A model generated the notes under the pieces. It was not told where the DNA came from, did no database searches, and worked only from the letters and a program-made list of their open reading frames with translations. Source: Leptospira idonii (lineage in GTDB: Bacteria; Spirochaetota; Leptospiria; Leptospirales; Leptospiraceae). Taken from it: a DNA stretch of 64,000 bases. A program made the position numbers and the translations under genes. Shown in pieces: positions 54,581 to 63,905 of the stretch (position 1 is its first letter; each line of letters starts with the position of its first letter). Location: assembly GCF_004770995.1 (NCBI RefSeq), contig NZ_RQHW01000047.1, forward strand, positions 698,350 through 762,349. The letters run 5' to 3'.

Positions 54581-54623
54581 CTTAGATCATAGAATCGATT
54601 ATTCTTTATCGAATTCTATGATC
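54581..54623 (-). terminator. Terminator overlapping the end of the C1-peptidase gene
   Basis: On the minus strand GATCATAGAATTCGAT (54623-54608) pairs with ATCGATTCTATGATC (54599-54585), with one bulge, and an A/T-rich tract with TTTTT in the plus reading follows. The 5' arm lies inside the last codons of the peptidase gene. Confidence 0.55.
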
Positions 54624-56218
54624 AATGCATCCACTTTGGATGCGTCTTTTTCTTTACTAGTCAGTTCGATGAAATCGCCTCCGCTACCTAACTTCGCTGA
54701 GGTGCTAAGTCGGGAAGAAAGCGCTTTTTTGATTTTATCTCCGTATGTTTTTCCGCTGCTGGAGTTGATTTGAGAATTCAATTTTTTATAATCCAGGTTT
54801 TCGGATGAAAAAACGACTGCGATCGAATCTCTTTTTCCTACATTGTCCGCTTCCAAACTTTGTTTTCTAGGAAACACTCTCACACCACTGGTTCCGCAAT
54901 AAGGGGAATGGTTGTCGTTGTAAGGAAACAATACGTAAGAACTTCCATCCGTTTCTTTTCCGAAGATATAAACATAGGTAGGAGAATCGTTCTCTACGGA
55001 AACCTTAAACCTAGTCCCCTTTTTAATCGGATCAGTTGTTCTATACGTGAAGTTGTCTTCTTTGGAAAGTTGAATGTATTCTTCGGATTTATTTTCGATG
55101 AGGCCGAATTTTAACTTACGGACATCTTTTCTAGAAGATTGCACTGGAGGATACACGGAGTATGCTTCCCGAACGAATGTATTAAAGTCTTCATAACGAA
55201 GCCAGAACACACCCTTACTTCCGAACTCTTCTCCCCAAGAATTCATGATTTGAATGGCACCGCCGTCCTTATCGTCATCGTAACCGATGGCTGTCATGGC
55301 GTGTCCCCCCCAATCCCCTACCTCTTTTCCTTTTTTATATTTTTTGATTTCCGAATAATCTTGTTTAGACGGATGCCAAACGGCTTCCTCAAGTCCCATA
55401 AACGATCCGCCCACTTCCATCGAGATCACTACGGGAGAGCCGTTCGCCAAATATTGTTTTACGGATTCCAAATCAGTATCGTATTTTTCACCGTCTTCTG
55501 TTAGGCGCTGAAACCCTTCTATCCTAAATTCGCCCGCTCTGGATCGTTCGGAAGAACTTGGTTTTTTTCTACAGCTTTCTTCGTTATATGGAAAATCAGA
55601 AAAAGGGAGACTTCCTTCCTTTTTCAAAGTAGTCAAAAGATCGATCGGATAAGCGCCGTCGCACTCGGAATCCGTATTTTGATTGAAAAGATAAGCGGGG
55701 CTAAATGCGATTTTATCGGGATTTTCCCCCGTCATTTTTGCCTGTAGAATGGTTCTAGCGGCGTAAGAGATCGCCCAACCAGTGCAAGAACCTTGATCCC
55801 CTTGGTTCTTTCTCTTGGGAGCATACTTCAACATGGAAGACTTTGCAGGAAGTTCGTTGTAACTGCTCGCCAATTGTTCGTAAACGGGAGTGGCTCTGTA
55901 TTTTTTATCGTCAAACTTAGCACCTAACCTTCCGGAGGAACTGGACTTACGCTCCACTCCCTCATCCTCATCATTATAGGATTCTTCCACTTCCACATCG
56001 TCGGAATCGTTCGTGTTATCGTCAAAATCAGCAAGGCAAATAAAACTCAAACCGCCAAGGAGCAAAATAGGGATCATTACTTTCGGATAACGAAAGATAA
56101 GCCCTCCTACAAGTGCAAGAATCGCAAAGATCCAACCACCAGAGCCGGAACTATCGTCCCCTTTCTTCTTCTCTTCCTCTTGTCCGTCATCATCGTCATC
56201 TGTCATTCTGATCGGCAT
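54599..56218 (-). CDS. Membrane-anchored papain-family (C1) peptidase with DUF4384 domain
   Basis: A 539-residue protein. The N-terminus is very acidic and Lys/Ser-rich, followed by a hydrophobic pair (about residues 29-40 and 46-62) that anchors it. The papain domain has QGDQGSCTGWA (Cys145), GGHAMTAIGYD (His306) and IMNSWG (Asn326), a complete catalytic triad. Residues about 370-460 resemble DUF4384 (RFKVSVENDSPTYVYIFG, YVLFPYNDN). The protease domain probably faces the periplasm. Bacterial C1 peptidases are uncommon and some are tied to virulence or envelope turnover (inference). Confidence 0.88.
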   Translation of the reverse strand: MPIRMTDDDDDGQEEEKKKGDDSSGSGGWIFAILALVGGLIFRYPKVMIPILLLGGLSFICLADFDDNTNDSDDVEVEESYNDEDEGVERKSSSSGRLGAKFDDKKYRATPVYEQLASSYNELPAKSSMLKYAPKRKNQGDQGSCTGWAISYAARTILQAKMTGENPDKIAFSPAYLFNQNTDSECDGAYPIDLLTTLKKEGSLPFSDFPYNEESCRKKPSSSERSRAGEFRIEGFQRLTEDGEKYDTDLESVKQYLANGSPVVISMEVGGSFMGLEEAVWHPSKQDYSEIKKYKKGKEVGDWGGHAMTAIGYDDDKDGGAIQIMNSWGEEFGSKGVFWLRYEDFNTFVREAYSVYPPVQSSRKDVRKLKFGLIENKSEEYIQLSKEDNFTYRTTDPIKKGTRFKVSVENDSPTYVYIFGKETDGSSYVLFPYNDNHSPYCGTSGVRVFPRKQSLEADNVGKRDSIAVVFSSENLDYKKLNSQINSSSGKTYGDKIKKALSSRLSTSAKLGSGGDFIELTSKEKDASKVDALIIEFDKE

Positions 56219-56419
56219 TCTTATCTCCTTCTCTCACTGTGAGCCCAAGATGGCTCATTGTTTTCCGAGGAAAAACGAAAACAGTGCATTATATTTCGAT
56301 TTTGCAAATGCTACAGAGATAGAAGCAGAATTCAATAAAAAAATAATAACCTGAAACAAGCGCCACAATTGGACTTGCAGAATGTAAGTAGATTCCTAGA
56401 ACCATAAAAAAGGTTTTAT

Positions 56420-56998
56420 ATGACAAAACAATATGAGGAAAAAAAAACGTCCGGTGCATCCGCAGTCATCACTCATCAGATACTGGAAGGAAAAGAAAAC
56501 GAGTACGAAGCCTGGCTGAATCGAATCGCACCGATTTGCAAACAATCGAAAGGACATTTGGACTGGCAAATCATCCGCCCCATTTCTCATTTAACAACAA
56601 CATATACGGTGGTGATTCGTTTTGATTCGGTTGAAAATTTGTCAGGATGGATGACTTCTTTGGAAAGAAGCAAGCTGATTGAAGAGGTGTCCTCTCTTCT
56701 AACAACAGTAGATCGTTATTCGATACAAAAAGGATTAGATTTCCTCTTTGCAGCACCCAGCGAAGAGACACCTAAAGTTCCTGTTCGATGGAAACAATTT
56801 CTAGTGACTTGGTCTGCCATCTTTCCCTTGGTCAATTTGGTTCCTTTAGGGCTTCTTCCCATATTAAGGTTTTCTAAAATTCCCCAAAACCAACTTTTGG
56901 ATTCTCTACTTATCACGGGAACGATCGTTTCCTTAATGGTCTATCTCATTATGCCGATCTATACAAAACGAATCAAAAACTGGCTGTATCGGTTTTAG
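56420..56998 (+). CDS. Antibiotic-biosynthesis-monooxygenase-like membrane protein
   Basis: A 192-residue protein with an ABM-like N-terminal ferredoxin fold (ITHQILEGKENEYEAWLNRIAP, GHLDWQIIRP, YTVVIRFDSVENLSGWM) and two C-terminal membrane helices (about residues 130-148 and 163-183). Proteins with this layout are fairly common as one-gene units. AAAGG precedes the ATG. Function unknown. It converges on the metalloprotease-like gene with 4 nt between them. Confidence 0.82.
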   Translation: MTKQYEEKKTSGASAVITHQILEGKENEYEAWLNRIAPICKQSKGHLDWQIIRPISHLTTTYTVVIRFDSVENLSGWMTSLERSKLIEEVSSLLTTVDRYSIQKGLDFLFAAPSEETPKVPVRWKQFLVTWSAIFPLVNLVPLGLLPILRFSKIPQNQLLDSLLITGTIVSLMVYLIMPIYTKRIKNWLYRF

Positions 56999-57002
56999 AA
57001 AA

Positions 57003-58085
57003 TCACTCTTCCTCTTCTTCGGATACTTCGAGCCAATCTTCATATTCCTGATCCGGACTGTATTTGATGAGAGCCATTCCTCCTTCGAAAGGAATGGCAA
57101 GTTCTTCCGCGGAATTTTTATCGGTCAAACAATAATAATTTTCATCCGTATAACTTTCCCAATATCCGTATTCTTCCTCACCTTCCGCATCGAATCTTCT
57201 CCAATGGATCAAATCTTCGCTCCCGTTAATCGTATAACGAACGATTGTTCCTTCTTCGAAACTGTATCGAAGGACCTCCTCTTCTTCCTCAATGATCACA
57301 TTGCCGGATTCGTCGAAATGCTGATGGTTTTTTAAAAATTCGGCAAATGCCTCCTCGTCATGAGGCTGCACCATAGCGGCATACCAGGATTTAGGATCGT
57401 CATGCCATCCTACAAGAAAAGCTGTAAATTCGGAAAGTTCCGATTTTTCAATCCCTTCTCCCGTATCAACTAACATTACTTCGCTTTCAAATCTTTTTTT
57501 TGCGATCTTTTCGGAAGCGGCTCCTTGTTTCGTTTGATAAACGTTATAAAGATCCATCGCGCTGTATGCATGAAGAGACTCATGTGCGAAGGTAAAACTA
57601 TCGATCGGCTCTCCTGGAGCTCTATATAACATATTGTATTCTAAAAGTCTGATTTCGTCCGCTACATCCACGGAACTCATGTGAGCCCGGTCGTCCGCAT
57701 TCGCAAAAAACATAAAATGAATATTATAACCTTCATATTCTTCTTTGATGCCATGATACATTGCGGTGATATCATCGTATCCTAATTGGCTGGCAATCTC
57801 ATTGACGACGACTTTGGTTTCTTCCGGATCGTAATCTTCGTATCCGGGAATTTTTTCCAATACGATATCTTCTTCCCAATTGGGACAATGTGTTTCAAAT
57901 TGAACGGTAACTCCGTATTCTTCCGCTTGTTTCGTAAGCCAAGCTAAGGCTTTCTCTAAATTGGCCCAACTTTCTTTTTTTTCTTCTTCCGTCCAAACAT
58001 CGCTTCCTTCTTCAGAAATAAATATACCTACGGCAAGGCAATGGCCCAACATCTTCTTAGCGGATCCGCCCCAAAATTTATTCAT
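57003..58085 (-). CDS. Acidic protein with a HExxH zinc-protease signature
   Basis: A 360-residue, very acidic protein without signal peptide. It has the zinc motif H168ESLH172 continuing as AYSAMDLY, with Asp178 as possible third ligand (HExxH-N5-D, as in snapalysin-type zincins). The region before it, YNIHFMFFANADDRAHMS and RLLEYNMLYRAP, looks like the strand that lines the active site. The C-terminal 130 residues are Glu-rich with repeated Trp/Tyr. GAGGTGAT precedes the ATG. No family name can be given with certainty. Confidence 0.7.
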   Translation of the reverse strand: MNKFWGGSAKKMLGHCLAVGIFISEEGSDVWTEEEKKESWANLEKALAWLTKQAEEYGVTVQFETHCPNWEEDIVLEKIPGYEDYDPEETKVVVNEIASQLGYDDITAMYHGIKEEYEGYNIHFMFFANADDRAHMSSVDVADEIRLLEYNMLYRAPGEPIDSFTFAHESLHAYSAMDLYNVYQTKQGAASEKIAKKRFESEVMLVDTGEGIEKSELSEFTAFLVGWHDDPKSWYAAMVQPHDEEAFAEFLKNHQHFDESGNVIIEEEEEVLRYSFEEGTIVRYTINGSEDLIHWRRFDAEGEEEYGYWESYTDENYYCLTDKNSAEELAIPFEGGMALIKYSPDQEYEDWLEVSEEEEE

Positions 58086-58148
58086 ATCCGAAAATCACCT
58101 CGCAACTGATGAAATAAGAGAGTCGCTCATTCCCTTCAAGAAAAAAAA

Positions 58149-61100
58149 TTATGACTCGCTTTCGCCTTTTTTCTTTCTATTTTTTATCGTTTTATCCGTA
58201 GGATTCGAATCTTCGGAAGAACCGGTTTGTTTGTGAGAAGGATCGTGATGCCCTATATCGATTCGAATATAAGTGTTCTTTTTTTTCTCACGGATTTCTT
58301 CCTGTTTTCTTTGTCTGGATTCGTCCCAACCTAACAATGTTTCCATTACGATAGGAAGTACCAAACGAGACAAAGCAGTGGCAACCAGAACTCCTGCGAT
58401 CACTACTGTTGCCAAAGGTCTTTGCACTTCCGCACCTGCCATACTGGAAAGAGCCATAGGCAAAAATCCGATTGCGGCAATCAGCTCAGTCGTTAGGACG
58501 GGACGAAGAGAAAGAATCCCAGCGGAAAGAACCGCATCTCCGATCTGTTTTCCAGAGCGAATTTCTTCTTTTAAAGTGGATGCATACACGACTCCGTTCA
58601 AAACAGCAATCCCGCTCACAGCGATAAAACCCACTGCGGCAGGAATACTAAAAGGAAGGTCTCTCAAAAATAGGCCTAAAATTCCGCCTGCCGCCGCCAA
58701 AGGGACCACAGCAAAAACACCTAATGCATAGTAAACGCTTTCGAATGCTGCGATTAACATAATAAAGATGATCGCAAGCGCCACAGGAACGACCAAAATC
58801 AAACGGTCCCTAGCACGTATAAAGTTATCGAACTGACCGCCCCATTCCACTTCGTAACCGGGAGGAAGAGCATCGATGATCGGTTTCACTTTTTTCTTCG
58901 CTTCTCCCACATAACCTCCCAAATCCCTGCCTCGGATGTTCACTTCCACAAAGATACGTCTCTTCAGATCTTCCCTGTAAATGGCGGAAGCGGAATCCAG
59001 AACATCCACGTCCGCAACCTGCCCCAGAGGAATGGTCATTCCCGAAGCGGACATAATGGGAATATTCTCGACTTCTCCTATCTCATCCGCTTCCAAATCC
59101 AACCGAAGCACAAGATCGTATCTTCTCATTCCTTCGAAGATCTTTCCCGCATTCGCACCCACTCTCAACATTTCCACTGTTCTTAAAATTTCGGAAGCGG
59201 ACACTCCGTATCTTGCCATCTTATCGTAGTTCGTATTGATCTGAAGCATAGGAAGACCTAACACACGCTGTACGCGAAGATCCCCCGTACCTTGTATCTT
59301 GGAAAGCACGGAAGCGATTTTATCGCCTTGCGCTTTGATGACCTTCAGATCGTCTCCGTAAATTTTAACGACTACATCCGCTTTGGAGCCGGTCAGAAGG
59401 GAATTGATTCGATTTTCAATGGGCTGAGACATACTGAAATAAGTGGAAGGAATGACGGAAACCAACTTGGCTTTGATCTGATCCATCAACTCTTCCCTGG
59501 AATCCGCATTCACCCATTCGCTCTTAGGTTTTAATTTCACCATCACCGAGGTTTCTTCCGTTCCCAAAGGCTCTGCAGCGGACTCGCCTCTACCGACTCT
59601 GGAAACGACACTTGCAATCTCGGGAAAACCGGCAAGAACCCTTTCGATTTCAATATTCAAATCTCTGGAATGATTGATGGCAGTGGAAGGAAGACGTTTC
59701 GCATCGATCTCCAATTCTCCTTCATCGATCCTAGGTAAAAACTCCGAGCCTAAAAAATTTCCCAATAGAAACGAAACAACGACTAAGCCGGAAGAAAAAA
59801 TCAAGATTTGTTTCTTTCGGCTCCAACCCCAATCCAATAATTTAACATAGTATTGTTCAATTTTTTCCCAAGCATGCGCTTTATGAATGAAAGGACGTTT
59901 GTATGCATACGCAAGGCTGGCAGGAAAAACGGTTATGGAAAATACGAGAGCACTCGCCAAAGCCAAAGCGACAGTGATCGCCATAGGACGAAACATTCTC
60001 CCTTCCACACCTTCCAAAACCATCAAAGGAAGATAAACTAACATGATGATTGCGACGGAAAAAACGGCAGCCTTTGCAACTCTTTTGCATCGATCCAAAA
60101 TGATTTCTTCCGTAGCGATCCTAAGTTCTTCCTCATTCATAGGGCGGTCGAATTTCATACGCCCCAGATAAAAACCGGCAAGAACCGATTCGAGCATCAC
60201 TATGGAGCCGTCCACAAGCAGACCGAAATCAAGCGCACCAAGAGACATTAAATTTCCCACAACACCCATCTGTCTCATAAAGATAACAGCAACTAACATG
60301 GAGATGGGGATAGCGGCAGCGACGAGTGCACCGCCTTTTGCAGTACCTAAAGTGAGAACCAAGGCTAAAAATACGAGAAGAGCGCCTTCACTTAGATTCA
60401 TAAACACAGTCTTCAAAGCTCTGTTGATGAATTCGGAACGATCATAAAAAGGCTCAAGTTTCATTCCCTCGGGAAGTCCCGCTTGAATGGTCTTGATTTT
60501 TTCCCTGACACTGTCCACTACTTCTCGGGAGTTTTGACCGAGAAGCATAATCACCGTCGCGGCAACAACTTCTTTACCTCTCTGAGTTGCGATTCCGAAA
60601 CGAAGAGCAGGACCCACTTCCACCTTAGCAATTTGGCCGAGCAGAAGAGGAATTCCGTCGGAAGAAGTGCGAACGGCAACCCGTTTGATCTCTTCTATAC
60701 TTTCGAACTGACCTTCACCTCGAATGACAAGTTGTTCCGCACCTTTCTGAACATAACCGCCTCCCGTATTGAAATTGGCGGCTTTAATGTCTTCCAGGAT
60801 TTCGGAAACAGTCAAATGATTGGCGACCATTCGTTTCGGATCGATAAGGATCTGATACTGACGAAGCGTTCCACCTAACGTATTGATCTCGATCACACCT
60901 GGAATGGATTTGAGTTTTTTGGACAAATCCCAGTCCATATAACTTCTTAATTCGTCAGGAGAATGTTTATCGGAAGTAAGAACGAATTCATAAATATCTC
61001 CCAAGGCAGTGGCGACAGGAGCCAGTTCAGGACTGCCGTATTCGGGAGGAATCAAAGCATCTACAATCTTCAAACGTTCGTTCACCAATTGTCTGGCAAA

Positions 61101-61412
61101 CCAAACATCCGTGCCGTCTTCGAAGATCACGGAAACGGAACTTACACCCGCTCTGGAAATGGAGCGAATCTCTTTCGCACCGGGAATCCCGTTCAATTCC
61201 AATTCGATCGGATAAGTGATGAACTGTTCCACTTCGAAAGGAGTGAGAGCGGGAGAAGAAGTCACAGCAGTAACTTGAACGTTTGTTACATCGGGAACCG
61301 CATCGATAGGAAGTTTCAGAGCATTGATCAGTCCGATCAGACAAAGAGCGGATGTGATGAGTAAAACGGTTCCTTTTCTACGGATGGAGAACTCTACAAG
61401 TCTTTCGATCAT
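58149..61412 (-). CDS. Heavy-metal efflux RND transporter (CzcA/CusA family)
   Basis: A 1087-residue RND pump with 12 membrane helices and two large periplasmic loops. HME features: [14 protein letters not shown] at the start, [18 protein letters not shown] in TM4 with the proton-relay Asp (DFGLLVDG), and the later [34 protein letters not shown]. It pumps divalent or monovalent metal ions across the envelope. The C-terminal 50 residues form a charged His/Lys tail ([11 protein letters not shown]). No membrane-fusion or outer-membrane partner is adjacent. Confidence 0.93.
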   Translation of the reverse strand: MIERLVEFSIRRKGTVLLITSALCLIGLINALKLPIDAVPDVTNVQVTAVTSSPALTPFEVEQFITYPIELELNGIPGAKEIRSISRAGVSSVSVIFEDGTDVWFARQLVNERLKIVDALIPPEYGSPELAPVATALGDIYEFVLTSDKHSPDELRSYMDWDLSKKLKSIPGVIEINTLGGTLRQYQILIDPKRMVANHLTVSEILEDIKAANFNTGGGYVQKGAEQLVIRGEGQFESIEEIKRVAVRTSSDGIPLLLGQIAKVEVGPALRFGIATQRGKEVVAATVIMLLGQNSREVVDSVREKIKTIQAGLPEGMKLEPFYDRSEFINRALKTVFMNLSEGALLVFLALVLTLGTAKGGALVAAAIPISMLVAVIFMRQMGVVGNLMSLGALDFGLLVDGSIVMLESVLAGFYLGRMKFDRPMNEEELRIATEEIILDRCKRVAKAAVFSVAIIMLVYLPLMVLEGVEGRMFRPMAITVALALASALVFSITVFPASLAYAYKRPFIHKAHAWEKIEQYYVKLLDWGWSRKKQILIFSSGLVVVSFLLGNFLGSEFLPRIDEGELEIDAKRLPSTAINHSRDLNIEIERVLAGFPEIASVVSRVGRGESAAEPLGTEETSVMVKLKPKSEWVNADSREELMDQIKAKLVSVIPSTYFSMSQPIENRINSLLTGSKADVVVKIYGDDLKVIKAQGDKIASVLSKIQGTGDLRVQRVLGLPMLQINTNYDKMARYGVSASEILRTVEMLRVGANAGKIFEGMRRYDLVLRLDLEADEIGEVENIPIMSASGMTIPLGQVADVDVLDSASAIYREDLKRRIFVEVNIRGRDLGGYVGEAKKKVKPIIDALPPGYEVEWGGQFDNFIRARDRLILVVPVALAIIFIMLIAAFESVYYALGVFAVVPLAAAGGILGLFLRDLPFSIPAAVGFIAVSGIAVLNGVVYASTLKEEIRSGKQIGDAVLSAGILSLRPVLTTELIAAIGFLPMALSSMAGAEVQRPLATVVIAGVLVATALSRLVLPIVMETLLGWDESRQRKQEEIREKKKNTYIRIDIGHHDPSHKQTGSSEDSNPTDKTIKNRKKKGESES

Positions 61413-61717
61413 AGCCAGGCCTTGTTAGAAAATAGCATTTTAAACAACTCTATGAGGACGAGTTCATGTGGCTTGAAGTTTTTAACGGGAAAAGAAAGGG
61501 TACATATCCTAAGATAAGCAGGCAAAAATGACAAATCAATAAAAATGGGCGAACCCCGAACGAACATTGCAAGATATTCGCAGCTCATCTATCACGTTCG
61601 GGTCGGGCTGCTTCGGGGTGCGCTTCGCTACCGTCCCGTTATACGGGACCAAGCCCTGCACATCCCTTTCGCAAGGAACGGTTCCAAAGAACTCAAATAG
61701 ATTGTTCTATCGGAAAA
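61413..61717. other. Intergenic region with a dispersed repeat (305 bp)
   Basis: Upstream region of the RND gene and downstream of DUF4256. It holds copy 2 of the GC-rich structured repeat (61547-61676). No coding frame is convincing. Confidence 0.55.
61547..61676 (+). repeat. Dispersed structured intergenic element, copy 2
   Basis: The element begins GGGCGAACCCC, has a 40-nt insertion relative to copy 1, then CGGGTCGGGCTG, a strong inner hairpin GTCCCGT-N3-ACGGGAC (61633-61649), AAGCCCTGCACATCCC and TTTCGCAAGG. Outer arms GCGAA (61549-61553) and TTCGC (61668-61672) pair; GGGCT (61605-61609) pairs with AGCCC. Compared with copy 1 the outer stem has changed from TT/AA to AA/TT and the second stem from A-T to G-C, as expected for a base-paired structure. 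Confidence 0.7.
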
Positions 61718-62293
61718 CTAAACTCTTAAAGAACCTCTAAATCCCCTAACAGCGTAATACGACTGAGCTCCGTTGTGATAGACAAAAACGGTGTCATAAC
61801 GAAAATCGGCAAAGAGAGCACCGCCAAGTTTTCGAATCGCCGCAGGAGTTTGGATCCAACTGGATGTTTTACCATCGAAGTTTCCCAACTTCTGTAAGTC
61901 CCTGTATTCTTCTTCCGATAGAAGTTCGATTCCCATCGAGTCAGCCATATCCAAAACATTGCCTTCGGGAGGATGATCTTTTCTGGATTCCAAAGCTTCC
62001 CGATCAAAACAAAGACTTCTGCGGCCTTTGGGAGTTTCAGCAGAGCAGTCGAAAAAAATAAACTCTCCTTTCTTTTGGTCGAAACCGACTACATCAGGTT
62101 CGCCTCCGGTTCTTTCCATTTCAAAAAGGGACCAAAGTTTATCCGTGTTAGCTTCTAATTTCGCCTGAACTTTCGACCAATCCAAACCTTTATGACGGTT
62201 TTTATTTTTCTCAAAACGAGCCTTACATATTTTGAATAAATCAGCGATTTCTTCCTGTGAAAGTTTCTTTTTGCCGCTTTTGCCTTTGCTCAT
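61718..62293 (-). CDS. DUF4256 family protein
   Basis: A 191-residue protein of the DUF4256 family: N-terminal Lys-rich leader, ICKARFEKNKNRHKGLDW, ERTGGEPDVVGFD, FFDCSAETPKGRRSLCFD, ALESRKDHPPEGNVLDMA and YYAVRGFRGSLRV. Function unknown. It commonly occurs with ArsR/AHSA1/DoxX genes as here. GAGAG precedes the ATG. Confidence 0.9.
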   Translation of the reverse strand: MSKGKSGKKKLSQEEIADLFKICKARFEKNKNRHKGLDWSKVQAKLEANTDKLWSLFEMERTGGEPDVVGFDQKKGEFIFFDCSAETPKGRRSLCFDREALESRKDHPPEGNVLDMADSMGIELLSEEEYRDLQKLGNFDGKTSSWIQTPAAIRKLGGALFADFRYDTVFVYHNGAQSYYAVRGFRGSLRV

Positions 62294-62353
62294 ATCTCTC
62301 GTTTTATCTCCGCAGAATTAAAGTTATATTTCTAAACTCGTAGTAATTTTGCC

Positions 62354-62740
62354 TTATTTGAATACGGGCGAAGATGTTTTTCGATCCGCAGGTCTGAAAT
62401 ACCAGGATACCACAGTTAAACTAAGAAGCAACAACGAGGGAAATATTTCACTCCAATTGTTCATTGCGATATGGGAAAAAGCCGCTCCCGACATAGAAAA
62501 GAAAAAACCTGCATAGGCCCATTCTTTGATGAGAGGAAATCGAGGAACCAACACTGCAACAGTACCCAAAAGTTTCCATACTCCAAGTATGGTAAGAAAA
62601 TAAACAGGATAACCCAGATTCAAAACGAATTCTACATCTTCCTTCACTCGAAGCAACTGCACGATCCCTGTAGAAGTCATTCCCAATGCCAACCAAAGGG
62701 TAGAAATCCAATAAATTATTTTTTTTACTTTTTCAGACAT
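62354..62740 (-). CDS. DoxX-like membrane protein
   Basis: A 128-residue four-helix protein of the DoxX-like group. It has IIYWISTLWLALGMTSTGIVQL, FVLNLGYPVYFLTILGVWKLLG and the GTVAVLVPRFPLIKEWAYAGFFF segment. AGGAGAAAG precedes the ATG. It is the third gene of the ArsR-led operon. Function unknown. Confidence 0.88.
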   Translation of the reverse strand: MSEKVKKIIYWISTLWLALGMTSTGIVQLLRVKEDVEFVLNLGYPVYFLTILGVWKLLGTVAVLVPRFPLIKEWAYAGFFFSMSGAAFSHIAMNNWSEIFPSLLLLSLTVVSWYFRPADRKTSSPVFK

Positions 62741-62815
62741 ATCTTTCTCCTATCTTTATGATTCCTTATCTTTATAAATCGTGAATGTCTTTCTTACGTT
62801 TCCTTCGTTTGCGGA

Positions 62816-63280
62816 TCAAAGAGATTTTACAATCTCCTCTAGTCTGTTATGCGCCATATTCAAACCATGCGCAAAAGGAAGTTTCAACATCTGATCCCGA
62901 TGAGAAACGGATTGAAACACGGTATGAATCGACAGCCTGCTTTTTTCCTCACCCAATGATTCGAATTCGAAAAATTCGATTTGTACTCCGAAAGGCGCAT
63001 TCTCCATTTCAAAGGTTCTAGTGATTTTATCGTTAGGAATCACATCATGAAAGACACCGTGTGCTCGAAACATCACGTTTCCATCCGGATCGGAAGTCTC
63101 AAATTGCCAACTTCCGTGTTTTTTACTTTCCAGCTTCAACACCTTCGTTCCCATCCACAGAGTAACGATTTCAGGATCTACATGTGCCTTAAAAAGTAAA
63201 TCCACCGGCAGATCGAATTCCCTAACAATACTTAATTCTTGTTTGCCGTCTTCCGCGTTGATTTTTGTTTTACGTTCCAT
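62816..63280 (-). CDS. SRPBCC/AHSA1-family protein
   Basis: A 154-residue START-like domain of the activator-of-Hsp90-ATPase type. It begins with SIVREFDLPVDLLFKAHVDPEIVTLWMG and contains GSWQFETSDPDGNVMFRAHG and FHDVIPNDKITRTFEME, the usual family blocks. It probably binds a small hydrophobic ligand. It starts 6 nt after the ArsR gene, so the two are co-expressed. Confidence 0.9.
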   Translation of the reverse strand: MERKTKINAEDGKQELSIVREFDLPVDLLFKAHVDPEIVTLWMGTKVLKLESKKHGSWQFETSDPDGNVMFRAHGVFHDVIPNDKITRTFEMENAPFGVQIEFFEFESLGEEKSRLSIHTVFQSVSHRDQMLKLPFAHGLNMAHNRLEEIVKSL

Positions 63281-63286
63281 AGTGCT

Positions 63287-63610
63287 TCACTTCTTAGATT
63301 TGTATTTTTTCATCACAGCTTCTAACGCATTGAATCGATCATCCCACATTTTACGGAACGGCTCCACAAAATCGGCAATTTCTTTCATCTTTCCTGGATT
63401 CAAATGGTAATAAACTTCCCTGCCGTTCTGCTCCTGCTTCAGCAGTTCGCATTCCGTGAGAATCTGTAAATGTTTGGAAACGGTCGGCCTTGCCGTGTCA
63501 AAATTGGAGGCAATCGCGCCAGCAGTCATAGACTGCGAAGCCACCAATAGAAGGATGGCCCTTCTTGTAGGATCAGCAATTGCCTGAAATGCATCTCTTC
63601 TTAAATTCAT
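63287..63610 (-). CDS. ArsR-family helix-turn-helix regulator
   Basis: A 107-residue winged-helix repressor: [21 protein letters not shown], then [23 protein letters not shown] (HTH, about residues 30-52) and [17 protein letters not shown] (wing). It lacks the Cys metal site of true ArsR/SmtB proteins. It leads an operon with AHSA1, DoxX and DUF4256 genes and is probably their repressor. Confidence 0.92.
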   Translation of the reverse strand: MNLRRDAFQAIADPTRRAILLLVASQSMTAGAIASNFDTARPTVSKHLQILTECELLKQEQNGREVYYHLNPGKMKEIADFVEPFRKMWDDRFNALEAVMKKYKSKK

Positions 63611-63674
63611 TACGTAGCCATTTGACTATATATTTATCTGTAGTCATTTGGCAACACAAAAAAAGTCGAGATTC

Positions 63675-63754
63675 GCTTCCAGCTCTCGTTTGCATGACCT
63701 CCTGTCATGACAAACGAACTTCGGCCATCCTTGGCCTTCGTCACCGCTAGAAGC
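63675..63754. repeat. Branched inverted-repeat element (80 nt)
   Basis: Outer arms GCTTCCAGC (63675-63683) and GCTAGAAGC (63746-63754) pair with one mismatch. They enclose two hairpins: TCGTTTGCATGAC (63686-63698) with GTCATG-A-CAAACGA (63704-63717), one bulge, and GGCCA-N4-TGGCC (63723-63736). The whole could fold as a three-way junction in RNA or single-stranded DNA. It does not match any tRNA. Confidence 0.6.
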
Positions 63755-63853
63755 TTTCTCTCCCGATTAAGATTCATTATATGAACATTCTATACTTTAG
63801 TATGGGCGCCTCGCAATGATTTTTATGATAAACAATTTATTTAAACAATCGAA

Positions 63854-63905
63854 CCGGCTCTTCGCTCCAATCTTTCCTTCCAGGAAAGGATTTACGCTGC
63901 GATCC
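63854..63905 (+). repeat. Dispersed structured intergenic element, degenerate copy 3
   Basis: CCGGCTCTTCGCTCC, then hairpin CTTTCCT-N3-AGGAAAG (63872-63888) and CGCTGCGATCC. The order and spacing match the middle and right part of copy 1 (CGGACTCTCCGCTCC, CTTTGC-N3-GCAAAG, CGCTGCGATTCC), but the outer GGGCG block is absent. Confidence 0.5.

Noticed and set aside
58273..61364. Open frames antisense to the RND pump
   Set aside because: They are shadows of a well-supported 1087-residue gene.
61547..61676. tRNA or IS remnant
   Set aside because: No cloverleaf, no terminal inverted repeats of IS type and no transposase fragment; the structure matches the dispersed element instead.
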